DNA of 64,000 bases from Flavobacteriaceae bacterium (GTDB lineage Bacteria > Bacteroidota > Bacteroidia > Flavobacteriales > Flavobacteriaceae), in contig JAFMLQ010000001.1 of the NCBI GenBank assembly GCA_017852075.1, positions 62,001 to 126,000 of the forward strand, written 5' to 3'. The notes beneath the pieces were generated by a model that saw only the letters and a program-made list of their open reading frames with translations, ran no database searches and had not been told where the DNA came from. A program made the position numbers and the translations under genes. Below, one piece after another: positions 9,568 to 19,078 of this stretch. Numbering within the stretch: position 1 is the stretch's first letter; each line of letters opens with the position of its first letter.

Positions 9568-10794
9568 ATGTCCAAGATAAAAGTCGCAAACCCCGTAGTA
9601 GAGATGGATGGAGACGAAATGACCCGCATCATTTGGAAATTCATTAAAGACCAACTCATCCTCCCTTACTTAGATATACAAATAGAATACTACGACCTGT
9701 CCGTTACTTCTCGTGATGCTACAGAAGACAAAATTACTGTTCAAGCCGCCAACGCAATTAAAAAACACAATGTGGGTATCAAATGTGCCACCATTACCCC
9801 AGACGAAGGCCGCGTAAAAGAATTCAATTTATCAAATATGTGGCGCTCTCCCAATGGCACCATCCGCAATATTGTAGGTGGAACCGTCTTTAGAGAACCC
9901 ATCATTATGAAAAACGTACCGCGTTATGTACAAGGATGGACAAAACCCATTTGTATTGGACGCCATGCTTTTGGAGATCAGTACAAAGCGGCAGATACGG
10001 TAACTACAGGGAAAGGAAAACTTACCATGACCTTTACCCCTGATGACGGTGGCACTCCCAAAACCTGGGAAGTTTATCATTTTCAAGAAAATGGAGTAGC
10101 CATGAGTATGTACAACATCGATTCCTCAATATATGGCTTTGCCCGTTCGTGTATGAATCGCGCTTTGGACAAAGGATGGCCGTTATACCTATCAACGAAA
10201 AACACCATTCTTAAGGCTTATGATGGTCGTTTTAAAGATATTTTTCAAGAAGTCTTTGACAATGAATTCAAAGACCGTTTTGACGCAGCAGGGATCACTT
10301 ATGAACACAGACTGATTGACGATATGGTAGCTGCTGCAATGAAATGGAGCGGAGGCTTTGTTTGGGCGTGTAAAAACTATGATGGAGACGTACAGTCGGA
10401 TACCGTTGCGCAAGGCTTTGGTTCTTTAGGGCTTATGACCTCTACCCTAGTGACCCCAGACGGAAAAACCATGGAGGCAGAAGCTGCCCACGGTACCGTT
10501 ACCCGTCATTACCGACAATACCAACAAGGAAATGAAACCTCAACCAATCCTATAGCCTCTATTTTTGCTTGGACTCGTGGTTTGGCACACCGAGGAAAAC
10601 TAGATGAAAATCAAGCGTTAATTGACTTCTGTACGACCCTTGAAAATGTTTGTATTGAAACTGTTGAAAGCGGAAAAATGACCAAAGATCTTGCTGTATT
10701 AATCCACGGTAAAGACATGGACAGTTCCCATTACCTGACTACTCAACAATTCCTTTCCGCACTTAAGGAAAACCTAGAAGCAAAACTCAGATAG
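9568..10794 (+). CDS. icd: NADP-dependent isocitrate dehydrogenase
   Basis: [58 protein letters not shown]. Start taken at ATG 9568 (MSKIKVANP); the track's TTG at 9541 lies inside a probable -7 element. Confidence 0.97.
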   Translation: MSKIKVANPVVEMDGDEMTRIIWKFIKDQLILPYLDIQIEYYDLSVTSRDATEDKITVQAANAIKKHNVGIKCATITPDEGRVKEFNLSNMWRSPNGTIRNIVGGTVFREPIIMKNVPRYVQGWTKPICIGRHAFGDQYKAADTVTTGKGKLTMTFTPDDGGTPKTWEVYHFQENGVAMSMYNIDSSIYGFARSCMNRALDKGWPLYLSTKNTILKAYDGRFKDIFQEVFDNEFKDRFDAAGITYEHRLIDDMVAAAMKWSGGFVWACKNYDGDVQSDTVAQGFGSLGLMTSTLVTPDGKTMEAEAAHGTVTRHYRQYQQGNETSTNPIASIFAWTRGLAHRGKLDENQALIDFCTTLENVCIETVESGKMTKDLAVLIHGKDMDSSHYLTTQQFLSALKENLEAKLR

Positions 10795-10816
10795 AGATTT
10801 TCGAACTTGAATTAAT

Positions 10817-10850
10817 AAAACCCTGACCCCTTCGGTTGGGGTTTTGTATT
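10817..10850 (+). terminator. Rho-independent terminator after icd
   Basis: AAAACCCTGACC / GGTTGGGGTTTT hairpin (two G-U pairs) with TTCG-containing loop. Confidence 0.8.
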
Positions 10851-10964
10851 TTAGAGCGAATGCATTAAGTTGGAACCTTTTAGATCAATTAAAAATCGAA
10901 TTTTAAAGACGACTTAATTTATAATTCCTGATTCAAATAGGCAATTGCTTCTTATCTTTACGCT

Positions 10965-11780
10965 ATGACATTTGAAAAGATTACGGAATCAGATTCCCAC
11001 CATAACGACTTAGAAAAAAAGAGCATCCGAGAATTATTGGACGGCATGCATCAAGAAGATAAAAACGCCGTTGCTGCTGTTGGTGCGGTTAGGGAGCAAA
11101 CCGCAGCCTTGATCACTAAAGTTGTAGCGCAGCTTCAAAAAGGAGGACGCTTGTTTTATATTGGAGCAGGTACTAGCGGCCGATTGGGTGTTTTAGATGC
11201 ATCCGAATGTCCACCTACCTTTGGCACAGAACCCGAAAAAGTTATTGGCCTTGTTGCTGGGGGCGATCACGCCTTGCGAAACTCTATCGAAAAAGCAGAA
11301 GACGATACCCAACAAGCTTGGAAGGATCTTGAAACATATCAAATTACGTCAAAAGATATCTTGATTGGAATAGCCGCTTCAGGAACTACTCCATACGTAA
11401 TTGGGGGGCTGGCAAAAGCGCAAGAACATGGTATTCCTACAGGTTGCATTGCCTGTAATCTCAATAGCCCACTTGCTGCAGTAAGTGACTACCCAATTGA
11501 AGTAATTGTAGGGCCTGAGTTTCTAACAGGCAGCTCCCGTATGAAAGCAGGAACCGCACAAAAATTAATACTCAATAGCATCACCACCGCAACTATGATC
11601 CAACTGGGGCATGTGAAAGGAAATAAAATGGTGGACATGCAGCTTAAAAACGATAAGTTAGTGGATCGTGCACAACGTTTTGTTATGGACGAACTCAACG
11701 TTTCTCTTGAAACAGCAAAGGACTTATTGGCAAAACACAAAAACATCAGAGGAGCCATTAATGCCTTTCAAAATTCCTGA
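10965..11780 (+). CDS. murQ: N-acetylmuramic acid 6-phosphate etherase
   Basis: 271 aa; SIS domain FYIGAGTSGRLGVLDASECPPTFG, GPEFLTGSSRMKAGTAQKLILN. Confidence 0.97.
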   Translation: MTFEKITESDSHHNDLEKKSIRELLDGMHQEDKNAVAAVGAVREQTAALITKVVAQLQKGGRLFYIGAGTSGRLGVLDASECPPTFGTEPEKVIGLVAGGDHALRNSIEKAEDDTQQAWKDLETYQITSKDILIGIAASGTTPYVIGGLAKAQEHGIPTGCIACNLNSPLAAVSDYPIEVIVGPEFLTGSSRMKAGTAQKLILNSITTATMIQLGHVKGNKMVDMQLKNDKLVDRAQRFVMDELNVSLETAKDLLAKHKNIRGAINAFQNS

Positions 11781-11826
11781 TTTTTTTTATCTTTGAGTAA
11801 ACAGCACCCAAATCTGTTTTCTACCC

Positions 11827-12109
11827 ATGAAAAACCTACGGCTCGTACCCGATTTTTGCAACCCGCAGACTATTGAAAATCCAAATTTCTTTGGGTTTAC
11901 TCTACAACTGTTGTACCCTAGTTTTGCTACTCATCTATTTAGATAATGGTACCAATACGCGCTTTGTACAGGAAGTATTAGGACATAATTTTAGCAAAAC
12001 TACCCAACGGCATACCCTTGTTTCACAGCGTTTTTTGAAATGGATTGAAAGTCCTATTGAACGAATTTTGAAGAATAAAAAAATTGACAATCACTATGTT
12101 AAAAAATAA
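11827..12109 (+). pseudogene. Degenerate C-terminal remnant of a tyrosine recombinase/integrase (XerC/D-like)
   Basis: Frame of 11827 reads ...FTLQLLYPSFATHL then a stop; the +1 frame continues LDNGTNTRFVQEVLGHNFSKTTQRHTLVSQRFLKWIESPIERI. Together these align with the integrase motif [40 protein letters not shown]. No N-terminal part is present. Confidence 0.85.
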
Positions 12110-12385
12110 ATAAACCAAAGACATAAAAGTGAAATATCGGAACCCTGTTCTGATATCCACCCAGTAGTTGCATAAACAATAATGACTGATCGAACTTAAA
12201 ATGAGTGTTATAAATAAATGTTTAACTTAAATTTAAAAAAATGATTAAAAAACCAATGCAAATAAGACAAGAAAACAAAAATGATTTAGAACCCGTTTAG
12301 AAAATTTTTAATAAACATGAAGGCGTATAAACCTTAGAAGAATCCCCGCCTCATTTTAGTATCTTTGCTTATATAGCATCTCGAT

Positions 12386-12619
12386 ATGAACAAAGCTTTA
12401 TTAATAAAAGGCCTTCAACGAATTTCAATATTTATTCTCTGTTGTTTTGTGGGACCATTTATTGTACATCAGGCCTTTAAAAATGAAGGACATCCTTTTT
12501 ATTATCCCGTATTGATTGTGGGTTTAGGGATACTGGCTTTGGCCTTCTATTATGGCTTTTTGGGCATCAAAACACTTGTTGCGGCACTTTTAGGGGAACG
12601 AAAAAATAGGAATCTTTAG
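12386..12619 (+). CDS. Small membrane protein, DUF6095-like
   Basis: 77 aa, two predicted TM helices (ISIFILCCFVGPFIVHQAF; YPVLIVGLGILALAFYYGFLGI); resembles a short conserved flavobacterial membrane family. Confidence 0.65.
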   Translation: MNKALLIKGLQRISIFILCCFVGPFIVHQAFKNEGHPFYYPVLIVGLGILALAFYYGFLGIKTLVAALLGERKNRNL

Positions 12620-12626
12620 TTGGACG

Positions 12627-12657
12627 TTGTATCCCTGCCGAATACCCCCTATCTTTG
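12627..12657 (+). promoter_or_regulatory. Bacteroidota-type promoter upstream of thrS
   Basis: TTG (12627-12629), 20 bp spacer, TATCTTTG (12650-12657). Confidence 0.75.
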
Positions 12658-12677
12658 CACCGTTTTTAATATAGATT

Positions 12678-14624
12678 ATGATTGAAATTCGTTTTCCTGA
12701 CCAATCGGTTCGCAGCTATGAAAAAGGGACAACCCCTTTTGAAGTTGCGCAAAGTATTAGTGAAGGTTTGGCACGCAATGTCTTATCTGCCGCCTTCAAT
12801 GGAAATACAGTAGAAGCCAGTACCCCTTTGGAGGAGAACGGAAATATTCAGCTCTTCACCTGGAACGACCCGAAGGGAAAAACCGCCTTTTGGCATTCTT
12901 CGGCACACCTATTGGCTCAGAGTATCTTAGCACTATATCCACAGGCAAAACTAACCATAGGTCCTGCTATAGAAAACGGTTTTTATTACGATGTTGATTT
13001 TGGAGAAGCCTCATTTTCAGAAAAAGACCTCCCTGCTTTGGAAAAACAATTTTTAAGTTTTGCTCGAGAAAAGTTTGAATTTAAAATGCGGTTGTCCTCC
13101 AAAGCAGAAGCTTTAGACTTTTATCAAAAGGAAAACAATCCGTTTAAACTAGAACTGATCGAAAATTTGGAAGACGGTACCATCAGTTTTTGCGACCATG
13201 CTGACTTTACAGACTTGTGTCGCGGTGGACATATTCCGCACACGGGATTTGTTAAAGCTGTCAAGCTCCTCAGCGTAGCAGGAGCCTATTGGCGTGGAGA
13301 TGAAACCAAGCCACAATTAACTCGAATTTATGGGATCTCCTTTCCCAAACAAAAAGAGCTTACCGAGTATCTCGCCCTTTTGGAAGAAGCCAAAAAACGT
13401 GATCATAGAAAACTCGGCAAAGAATTGGAGCTTTTCACCTTTTCACAAAAAGTAGGACAAGGTTTACCCCTATGGCTTCCCAAAGGAGCTGCCCTTCGTG
13501 AACGATTAGAAAATTTCTTAAAAACTGCGCAAAATAAAGCAGGCTATGAACAGGTCATTTCTCCCCATATCGGGAACAAAGAACTCTACATAACCTCTGG
13601 ACATTACGAAAAATACGGAGCAGATAGCTTTCAGCCCATACAAACTCCAGCAGATGGCGAAGAGTTTTTGCTCAAACCGATGAACTGCCCCCACCATTGT
13701 GAGATATACAAAAACAAACCCTGGAGCTATCGAGACCTTCCCAAGCGCTATGCAGAATTTGGAACGGTCTATCGTTACGAACAAAGTGGCGAACTGCATG
13801 GCCTTACTCGTGTACGTGGCTTTACCCAAGACGATGCCCACATCTTCTGTATGCCAGAACAATTAGACGAAGAATTTAAAAAAGTAATTGACTTGGTTCT
13901 GTACGTTTTCAGTTCTTTAGGTTTTGAAAACTTTACAGCACAGGTTTCCCTTCGCGATCCAGAAAAACCAGAAAAATACATCGGTGATACCAAAAATTGG
14001 CAACTTGCAGAGCAAGCCATCATCAATGCAGCCAATGAAAAAAATCTGGATTATGTCATCGAAACAGGCGAAGCCGCATTTTATGGCCCTAAATTGGATT
14101 TTATGGTTAAAGATGCTTTAGGACGTCAATGGCAATTAGGGACTATACAAGTAGATTACAACCTGCCCGAACGCTTTGATTTAACCTATAAAGGCAGTGA
14201 TAACGAACTTCACCGACCCGTCATGATTCACCGTGCACCCTTCGGAAGTATGGAGCGTTTTGTGGCTATTCTTCTGGAACATACAGGTGGAAATTTTCCA
14301 TTATGGTTGATGCCCAAACAGGTAAATATCTTGTGTGTAAGTGAAAAACATAAAAATTACGCTCAAAAAGTTTTAAATTTCTTGGAAAATCACGAAATTC
14401 GCGCCCTCTTAGATGATCGAAATGAGACCATTGGGAAAAAAATTCGAGAATCAGAATTATCCAAAGTCCCGTACATGATTATTCTTGGAGAGAAAGAAGC
14501 AGAAACTCAAACCGTTTCCTTGCGCAAACATCAAGAAGGCGATGTGGGTACTTTTGCTTTAGAAACTGTTGTATCACAACTAAAAAAAGAAATAAAGGAG
14601 AGTCAAGCTACCTTTGAAATTTAA
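12678..14624 (+). CDS. thrS: Threonyl-tRNA synthetase
   Basis: 648 aa; TGS domain, editing-domain [12 protein letters not shown], catalytic [10 protein letters not shown] and [35 protein letters not shown]. Confidence 0.99.
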   Translation: MIEIRFPDQSVRSYEKGTTPFEVAQSISEGLARNVLSAAFNGNTVEASTPLEENGNIQLFTWNDPKGKTAFWHSSAHLLAQSILALYPQAKLTIGPAIENGFYYDVDFGEASFSEKDLPALEKQFLSFAREKFEFKMRLSSKAEALDFYQKENNPFKLELIENLEDGTISFCDHADFTDLCRGGHIPHTGFVKAVKLLSVAGAYWRGDETKPQLTRIYGISFPKQKELTEYLALLEEAKKRDHRKLGKELELFTFSQKVGQGLPLWLPKGAALRERLENFLKTAQNKAGYEQVISPHIGNKELYITSGHYEKYGADSFQPIQTPADGEEFLLKPMNCPHHCEIYKNKPWSYRDLPKRYAEFGTVYRYEQSGELHGLTRVRGFTQDDAHIFCMPEQLDEEFKKVIDLVLYVFSSLGFENFTAQVSLRDPEKPEKYIGDTKNWQLAEQAIINAANEKNLDYVIETGEAAFYGPKLDFMVKDALGRQWQLGTIQVDYNLPERFDLTYKGSDNELHRPVMIHRAPFGSMERFVAILLEHTGGNFPLWLMPKQVNILCVSEKHKNYAQKVLNFLENHEIRALLDDRNETIGKKIRESELSKVPYMIILGEKEAETQTVSLRKHQEGDVGTFALETVVSQLKKEIKESQATFEI

Positions 14625-14639
14625 TTTAAAATAAGCGAC

Positions 14640-15194
14640 ATAGCAATACGAAGAAGAAGATCGAACAGCCCGGGGAGAGTTTTTAAACAAGACCCCCACC
14701 GTATCAACGAAAAGATTACGGCGCATGAAGTGCGTTTAGTCGGGGACAATGTAGAAGTTGGAGTATATCCACTTAACAAAGCCCTCTCTATGGCACAAGA
14801 ATTAGAGTTAGATCTCGTAGAAATCTCGCCTAAAGCTTCACCTCCTGTTTGTAAAATATTAGAGTATAAAAAGTTTTTATACGAACAGAAAAAACGTGAT
14901 AAGGCTCTCAAAGCAAAATCTACTAAAATTATAGTAAAAGAGATTCGCTTTGGACCCAATACAGATGAACACGATTATGAGTTTAAAAAGAAACACGCAG
15001 AAAAGTTCCTTAACGAAGGAGCGAAGTTAAAAGCGTTTGTTTTTTTTAAAGGTCGTTCCATCGTTTTTAAAGAAAAAGGTCAAATCTTGTTACTGCGTTT
15101 GGCGCAGGATCTAGAGGAGATCGGAAAAGTAGAACAAATGCCTATTTTGGAAGGAAAGAAGATGATCATGTTCATCGCTCCAAAGAAAAAATAA
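14640..15194 (+). CDS. infC: Translation initiation factor IF-3, probable non-canonical AUA start
   Basis: Track start GTG 14730 lacks the N-terminus. Upstream in-frame reading is [51 protein letters not shown], the expected IF-3 N-terminal sequence, with no ATG/GTG/TTG at its start. Confidence 0.9.
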   Translation: MAIRRRRSNSPGRVFKQDPHRINEKITAHEVRLVGDNVEVGVYPLNKALSMAQELELDLVEISPKASPPVCKILEYKKFLYEQKKRDKALKAKSTKIIVKEIRFGPNTDEHDYEFKKKHAEKFLNEGAKLKAFVFFKGRSIVFKEKGQILLLRLAQDLEEIGKVEQMPILEGKKMIMFIAPKKK

Positions 15195-15207
15195 AAAAAG
15201 AGACGTT

Positions 15208-15405
15208 ATGCCTAAAATGAAAACAAAATCGAGTGCAAAAAAACGCTTTAAACTAACAGGAAGCGGAAAAATCAAGAGAAAGCACGCGTTCAAGAGTCAT
15301 ATCTTGACCAAAAAATCTAAAAAACGCAAGCTGAAATTGACCCATTCTGGTCTGGTACACGAAAGTGATGCACAGAACATTAAGGAACAACTTCGACTTG
15401 TCTAA
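15208..15405 (+). CDS. rpmI: 50S ribosomal protein L35
   Basis: 65 aa; [41 protein letters not shown]. Confidence 0.98.
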   Translation: MPKMKTKSSAKKRFKLTGSGKIKRKHAFKSHILTKKSKKRKLKLTHSGLVHESDAQNIKEQLRLV

Positions 15406-15495
15406 ACAAAAACCCCAGGTTACAGTTTAATTTTTAACCCGAAGTAAGGCTCTATAAGTGTAGAAATACCGCCTCCTTCAAAAAACAAACAAACA

Positions 15496-15840
15496 ATGCC
15501 AAGATCAGTAAATTCAGTAGCTTCAAGAGCTCGGAGAAAAAAAATCCTCAAACAAGCCAAAGGCTTTTTCGGACGTCGTAAAAACGTTTGGACTATCGCT
15601 AAAAATGCGGTAGAAAAAGCGATGCAATATTCATACCGCGACCGCAGGATCAAAAAACGCAACTTTAGAGCGTTATGGATCACTAGAATCAATGCGGGAG
15701 CAAGAATAAACGGAATGTCATACAGCCAGTTTATGGGTAAAATTAAAGCGAATCATATCGATTTAAACCGAAAAGTGCTCGCCGACCTTGCGATGAACCA
15801 TCCCGATGCCTTCAAAGCTATTGTCGATAAAATCAAATAA
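15496..15840 (+). CDS. rplT: 50S ribosomal protein L20
   Basis: 114 aa; [51 protein letters not shown]. Confidence 0.99.
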   Translation: MPRSVNSVASRARRKKILKQAKGFFGRRKNVWTIAKNAVEKAMQYSYRDRRIKKRNFRALWITRINAGARINGMSYSQFMGKIKANHIDLNRKVLADLAMNHPDAFKAIVDKIK

Positions 15841-15845
15841 TCTTT

Positions 15846-15871
15846 AAACTACCTTCGGGTAGTTTTTTTTT
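15846..15871 (+). terminator. Rho-independent terminator after rplT
   Basis: AAACTACC-TTCG-GGTAGTTT followed by T run; UUCG tetraloop. Confidence 0.93.
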
Positions 15872-15883
15872 ACCTTTATTTTG

Positions 15884-16231
15884 ATGAAAATATATCACAA
15901 CCCCCGTTGCCGGAAATCAAGAGAGGCTCTGCAACTGCTTCAAGAGAAAAAAGTGGATCACGAAGTGATTTTATATTTGGAAAATCCTTTAAGTAAATCA
16001 GATCTGAAAAGGCTTTTAGAAAAAATACAACTTCAACCCAGTGCAATTGTTAGGAAAAATGAAAAAGAATGGAAAGCCATTCCCGATCCTAATACAATGT
16101 CGGAAAATCAAATTTTAGACGCCTTAGTTTCCTTTCCAAAACTCATCGAACGTCCCATTGTTGAAGACAATACAAACGGAGTACTTGCCAGACCTATTGA
16201 AAATTTAATCGAATTTTTAAAAGGGGATTAA
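15884..16231 (+). CDS. ArsC-family reductase (arsenate reductase, glutaredoxin-type)
   Basis: MKIYHNPRCRKSREALQLLQEKKVDHEVILYLENPLSKSDLKRLL ... FPKLIERPIVEDNTNGVLARPIENL. Confidence 0.93.
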   Translation: MKIYHNPRCRKSREALQLLQEKKVDHEVILYLENPLSKSDLKRLLEKIQLQPSAIVRKNEKEWKAIPDPNTMSENQILDALVSFPKLIERPIVEDNTNGVLARPIENLIEFLKGD

Positions 16232-16272
16232 ACCCTTGAACTTATCGGATGTCAAAGAGCTTTAAATAAGCT

Positions 16273-18723
16273 ATGAAGAAATATTTTTTCCTTATCCTTG
16301 GACTAGTTGTTACAACTGTTTTTGGACAACAACCCCAAACCAATGGAAGACCTCCATTAAAAAAAATAAAATTGACGGGAACAGTCATTGACCAAGAAAC
16401 TCAAGAGGTCTTGGAATATGCCACTATATCTTTAGTAAATGAAGGCTTTCCCGATCGAATTCAAGGCGGTATCACAGATAGCAAGGGAAATTTTGATTTG
16501 GAAATATTCCCAGGAAAGTACAATGTAACTATAGAATACATTGGCTTTGATAAAATAACATTTAATGGAAAAGTCCTCCGGGACAACGAAAATCTAGGCA
16601 CGATTGCTTTGAAAATAGCCGCGGAGTCTTTAGATGAAATAGAACTAGTAGGGGAACGTACCGAAGTAGAAATTCGTTTAGACAAACGTATTTACAATGT
16701 AGGAAAAGACATCACAGTACGCGGAGGATCTGTGGCGGATGTTCTTGACAATGTACCTTCAGTCTCTGTAGATGTAGAAGGAAATATTGCCCTAAGAGGA
16801 AATGAAAACGTTAGAATCCTAATCAATGGCAAACCCTCAGGTCTGGTGGGGCTTTCTGGCCCTCAAGGATTGCGATCCTTACCTGCTGAATCGATCGAAA
16901 AAGTTGAAGTAGTTACTTCTCCCTCTGCCCGATATGAGGCTTCAGGAACTGCAGGAATCCTAAACATCATTCTAAAAAAAGAAGAACTGGAAGGATTTAA
17001 CGGTTCGTTTGTGGTGAATGGTGGATTTCCTACCTCCTATGGTGGAAATGTTTCGCTGAACTGGCGTACCAAAAAAGTAAACCTTTTTAGCACTACCTCA
17101 CTTCGAGATTCTGAATCTCGTGGCGGTGGAATTTTTGAAAGTGAAAATTTTGTCCCACTGCGTTTTGTAAACGAAGACAGAGAGTACATTCGAAATCGAA
17201 AAAGTGTGTTTTTTAATCTAGGAGCAGAATACTACTTTAATGAAAACACATCGCTTACAGTGAGTGGATTTCTCAGAAGGAGTGATAATGAAAGTGATAA
17301 TTCTACCGAGATTAAAAACCTCAATGCGGACGGATTGGTAATCGATGAATTTGGACGTTATCAATTTGAAGAAGAACTGGATAATTCCCAACAATTCACT
17401 GCAAATTTTACCAAGAAATTTGATGATAAGGGTCATGAATTGGTGATCGAATTTCAGACAGAGTCTAGTACTGAAGATCAAAATGATGTTGCAGAAAATA
17501 CGAGCACTTTCAACCAGGAGTCAGAAAGTCTTGAAGATCAAAAAAGAACCTTACTTCAAATGGACTATGTATGGCCCATTGATGAAAATACCCAATTTGA
17601 ATTGGGTTATCGTGGGGATTTCAGCTTTCAAGAAACCGATTATAACGTTTTTGACCTGCTAGATATTGGAAGAACTTCGAATGTCCAACTCACCAACTTT
17701 TTAGGTTTTACTCAAAATATTAACGCTGCCTATACACAATTTGGTCAAAAGGTGAATAAATTTTCATACCTCATGGGTTTGAGAATGGAAAAAACACATA
17801 TTGAGATCGATCAAAAAACCATCAATGTTTTTAAGGAAAAAGACTATACGGATTGGTTCCCTACTCTCAACCTATCGTATGAGTTTAACGAAAAAGAAAA
17901 TTTAACCTTAGGATACAGTAGACGTGTCAGACGTCCCCGCTCTTGGTCGCTCAATCCTTTTAGGTCGTTGACAAGCTTGACCTTTTTTAGACAAGGAAAT
18001 CCAGATTTAGATCCCTCATACTCGAATTTATTTGATTTGGGATACCTTAAAAGATGGGAAAAATTTACGTTCAATGGTTCTGTTTATTTACAACGGGCAA
18101 CCCAAGTTATTGAAAGGATCACAGAAGCCACTGGTGAATTGGTTGTGGTCAGTCAAGATCCCTTGGTTGAACTTCCTGAATTTCGATCTACTTCTATAAA
18201 CTTGTCCGAAAACACCAGAACAGGTACCGAGTTTACCCTTACCTATTCACCTAAAAGACGTGTCCGAATTAGCGGTAACTTTAACCTGTTCAATTCAGAA
18301 ACCGTAGGTACCTATAACGGAACCGTTTTGGATCGTGATATAGTAAGTTGGTTTGCAAGACTAAATAGCAGCTTCCCTCTCCCCTTTGGAATAAACACCC
18401 AACTGAGAGGATTTTATTTCGGCCCAAGAGCCAATGCACAAACCGAGTCAAAAGGAGTCTTTACTTTATCTGGAGCATTAAACAAATCACTATTCAACAA
18501 GAAAGGGGAACTCTCTTTTAGAGTCAGTGACATCCTTAACTCTTCACGAAGAAAAAGTACTACCGAAACAGCCGAATTTAGAAATTACTCCGAATTTCAG
18601 TGGAGACAACCTAGCTATGTATTTACGTTTACTTATCGTATAAACGAGCGGAAAATGGATCGCAAAAGAAATCGCAATCAAAGTTTTGATGGTGGTGATG
18701 ACGGAGGCGGACCTGATTTTTAA
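16273..18723 (+). CDS. TonB-dependent receptor family outer-membrane protein with N-terminal carboxypeptidase-regulatory-like domain
   Basis: 816 aa; signal peptide, GTVIDQETQEVLEYATISL, plug-like NVRILINGKPSGLVGL...LPAESIEKVEVVTSPSARYEASGTAGILNIILKK, long beta-barrel. Confidence 0.92.
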   Translation: MKKYFFLILGLVVTTVFGQQPQTNGRPPLKKIKLTGTVIDQETQEVLEYATISLVNEGFPDRIQGGITDSKGNFDLEIFPGKYNVTIEYIGFDKITFNGKVLRDNENLGTIALKIAAESLDEIELVGERTEVEIRLDKRIYNVGKDITVRGGSVADVLDNVPSVSVDVEGNIALRGNENVRILINGKPSGLVGLSGPQGLRSLPAESIEKVEVVTSPSARYEASGTAGILNIILKKEELEGFNGSFVVNGGFPTSYGGNVSLNWRTKKVNLFSTTSLRDSESRGGGIFESENFVPLRFVNEDREYIRNRKSVFFNLGAEYYFNENTSLTVSGFLRRSDNESDNSTEIKNLNADGLVIDEFGRYQFEEELDNSQQFTANFTKKFDDKGHELVIEFQTESSTEDQNDVAENTSTFNQESESLEDQKRTLLQMDYVWPIDENTQFELGYRGDFSFQETDYNVFDLLDIGRTSNVQLTNFLGFTQNINAAYTQFGQKVNKFSYLMGLRMEKTHIEIDQKTINVFKEKDYTDWFPTLNLSYEFNEKENLTLGYSRRVRRPRSWSLNPFRSLTSLTFFRQGNPDLDPSYSNLFDLGYLKRWEKFTFNGSVYLQRATQVIERITEATGELVVVSQDPLVELPEFRSTSINLSENTRTGTEFTLTYSPKRRVRISGNFNLFNSETVGTYNGTVLDRDIVSWFARLNSSFPLPFGINTQLRGFYFGPRANAQTESKGVFTLSGALNKSLFNKKGELSFRVSDILNSSRRKSTTETAEFRNYSEFQWRQPSYVFTFTYRINERKMDRKRNRNQSFDGGDDGGGPDF

Positions 18724-18730
18724 GTATTAA

Positions 18731-18758
18731 AAAAGGAGCTTAAAGCTCCTTTTTTTAT
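18731..18758 (+). terminator. Rho-independent terminator after TonB-dependent receptor (possibly bidirectional)
   Basis: AAAAGGAGC-TTAAA-GCTCCTTTT then T run. Confidence 0.88.
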
Positions 18759-18931
18759 TTTTTTAATTGGTCTACTGCCTCTTTATTTCTTCCGTATTTG
18801 AAATACTCAATTAAAGCTCCTACCAACCAATAAGGAATGACAAAGGTCAGCAAAAAGATCATGAGCCAAAAACCTATGGTCAAAATTGTGAGGAAAGAAA
18901 TAAATCCGAGATATTGGTCAAATTCAAACAT
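18755..18931 (-). CDS. Hypothetical small membrane protein (58 aa), absent from ORF track
   Basis: Reverse-strand reading MFEFDQYLGFISFLTILTIGFWLMIFLLTFVIPYWLVGALIEYFKYGRNKEAVDQLKK* gives a clean start and stop, hydrophobic core and charged tail in an otherwise empty intergenic region. Confidence 0.65.
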   Translation of the reverse strand: MFEFDQYLGFISFLTILTIGFWLMIFLLTFVIPYWLVGALIEYFKYGRNKEAVDQLKK

Positions 18932-19078
18932 ACTTTGATTTTATATAGCAAAAATAAGTATTTTTTCTAATCTTTATTTCTTCAGAGAGCAATTTTAATT
19001 TCAGTTTTTCAACAAAATAATTACTAGGAGTCCATCGGTTTTTCTGAAACCTAGTATTTTTACATAAAAATTTAAAGC

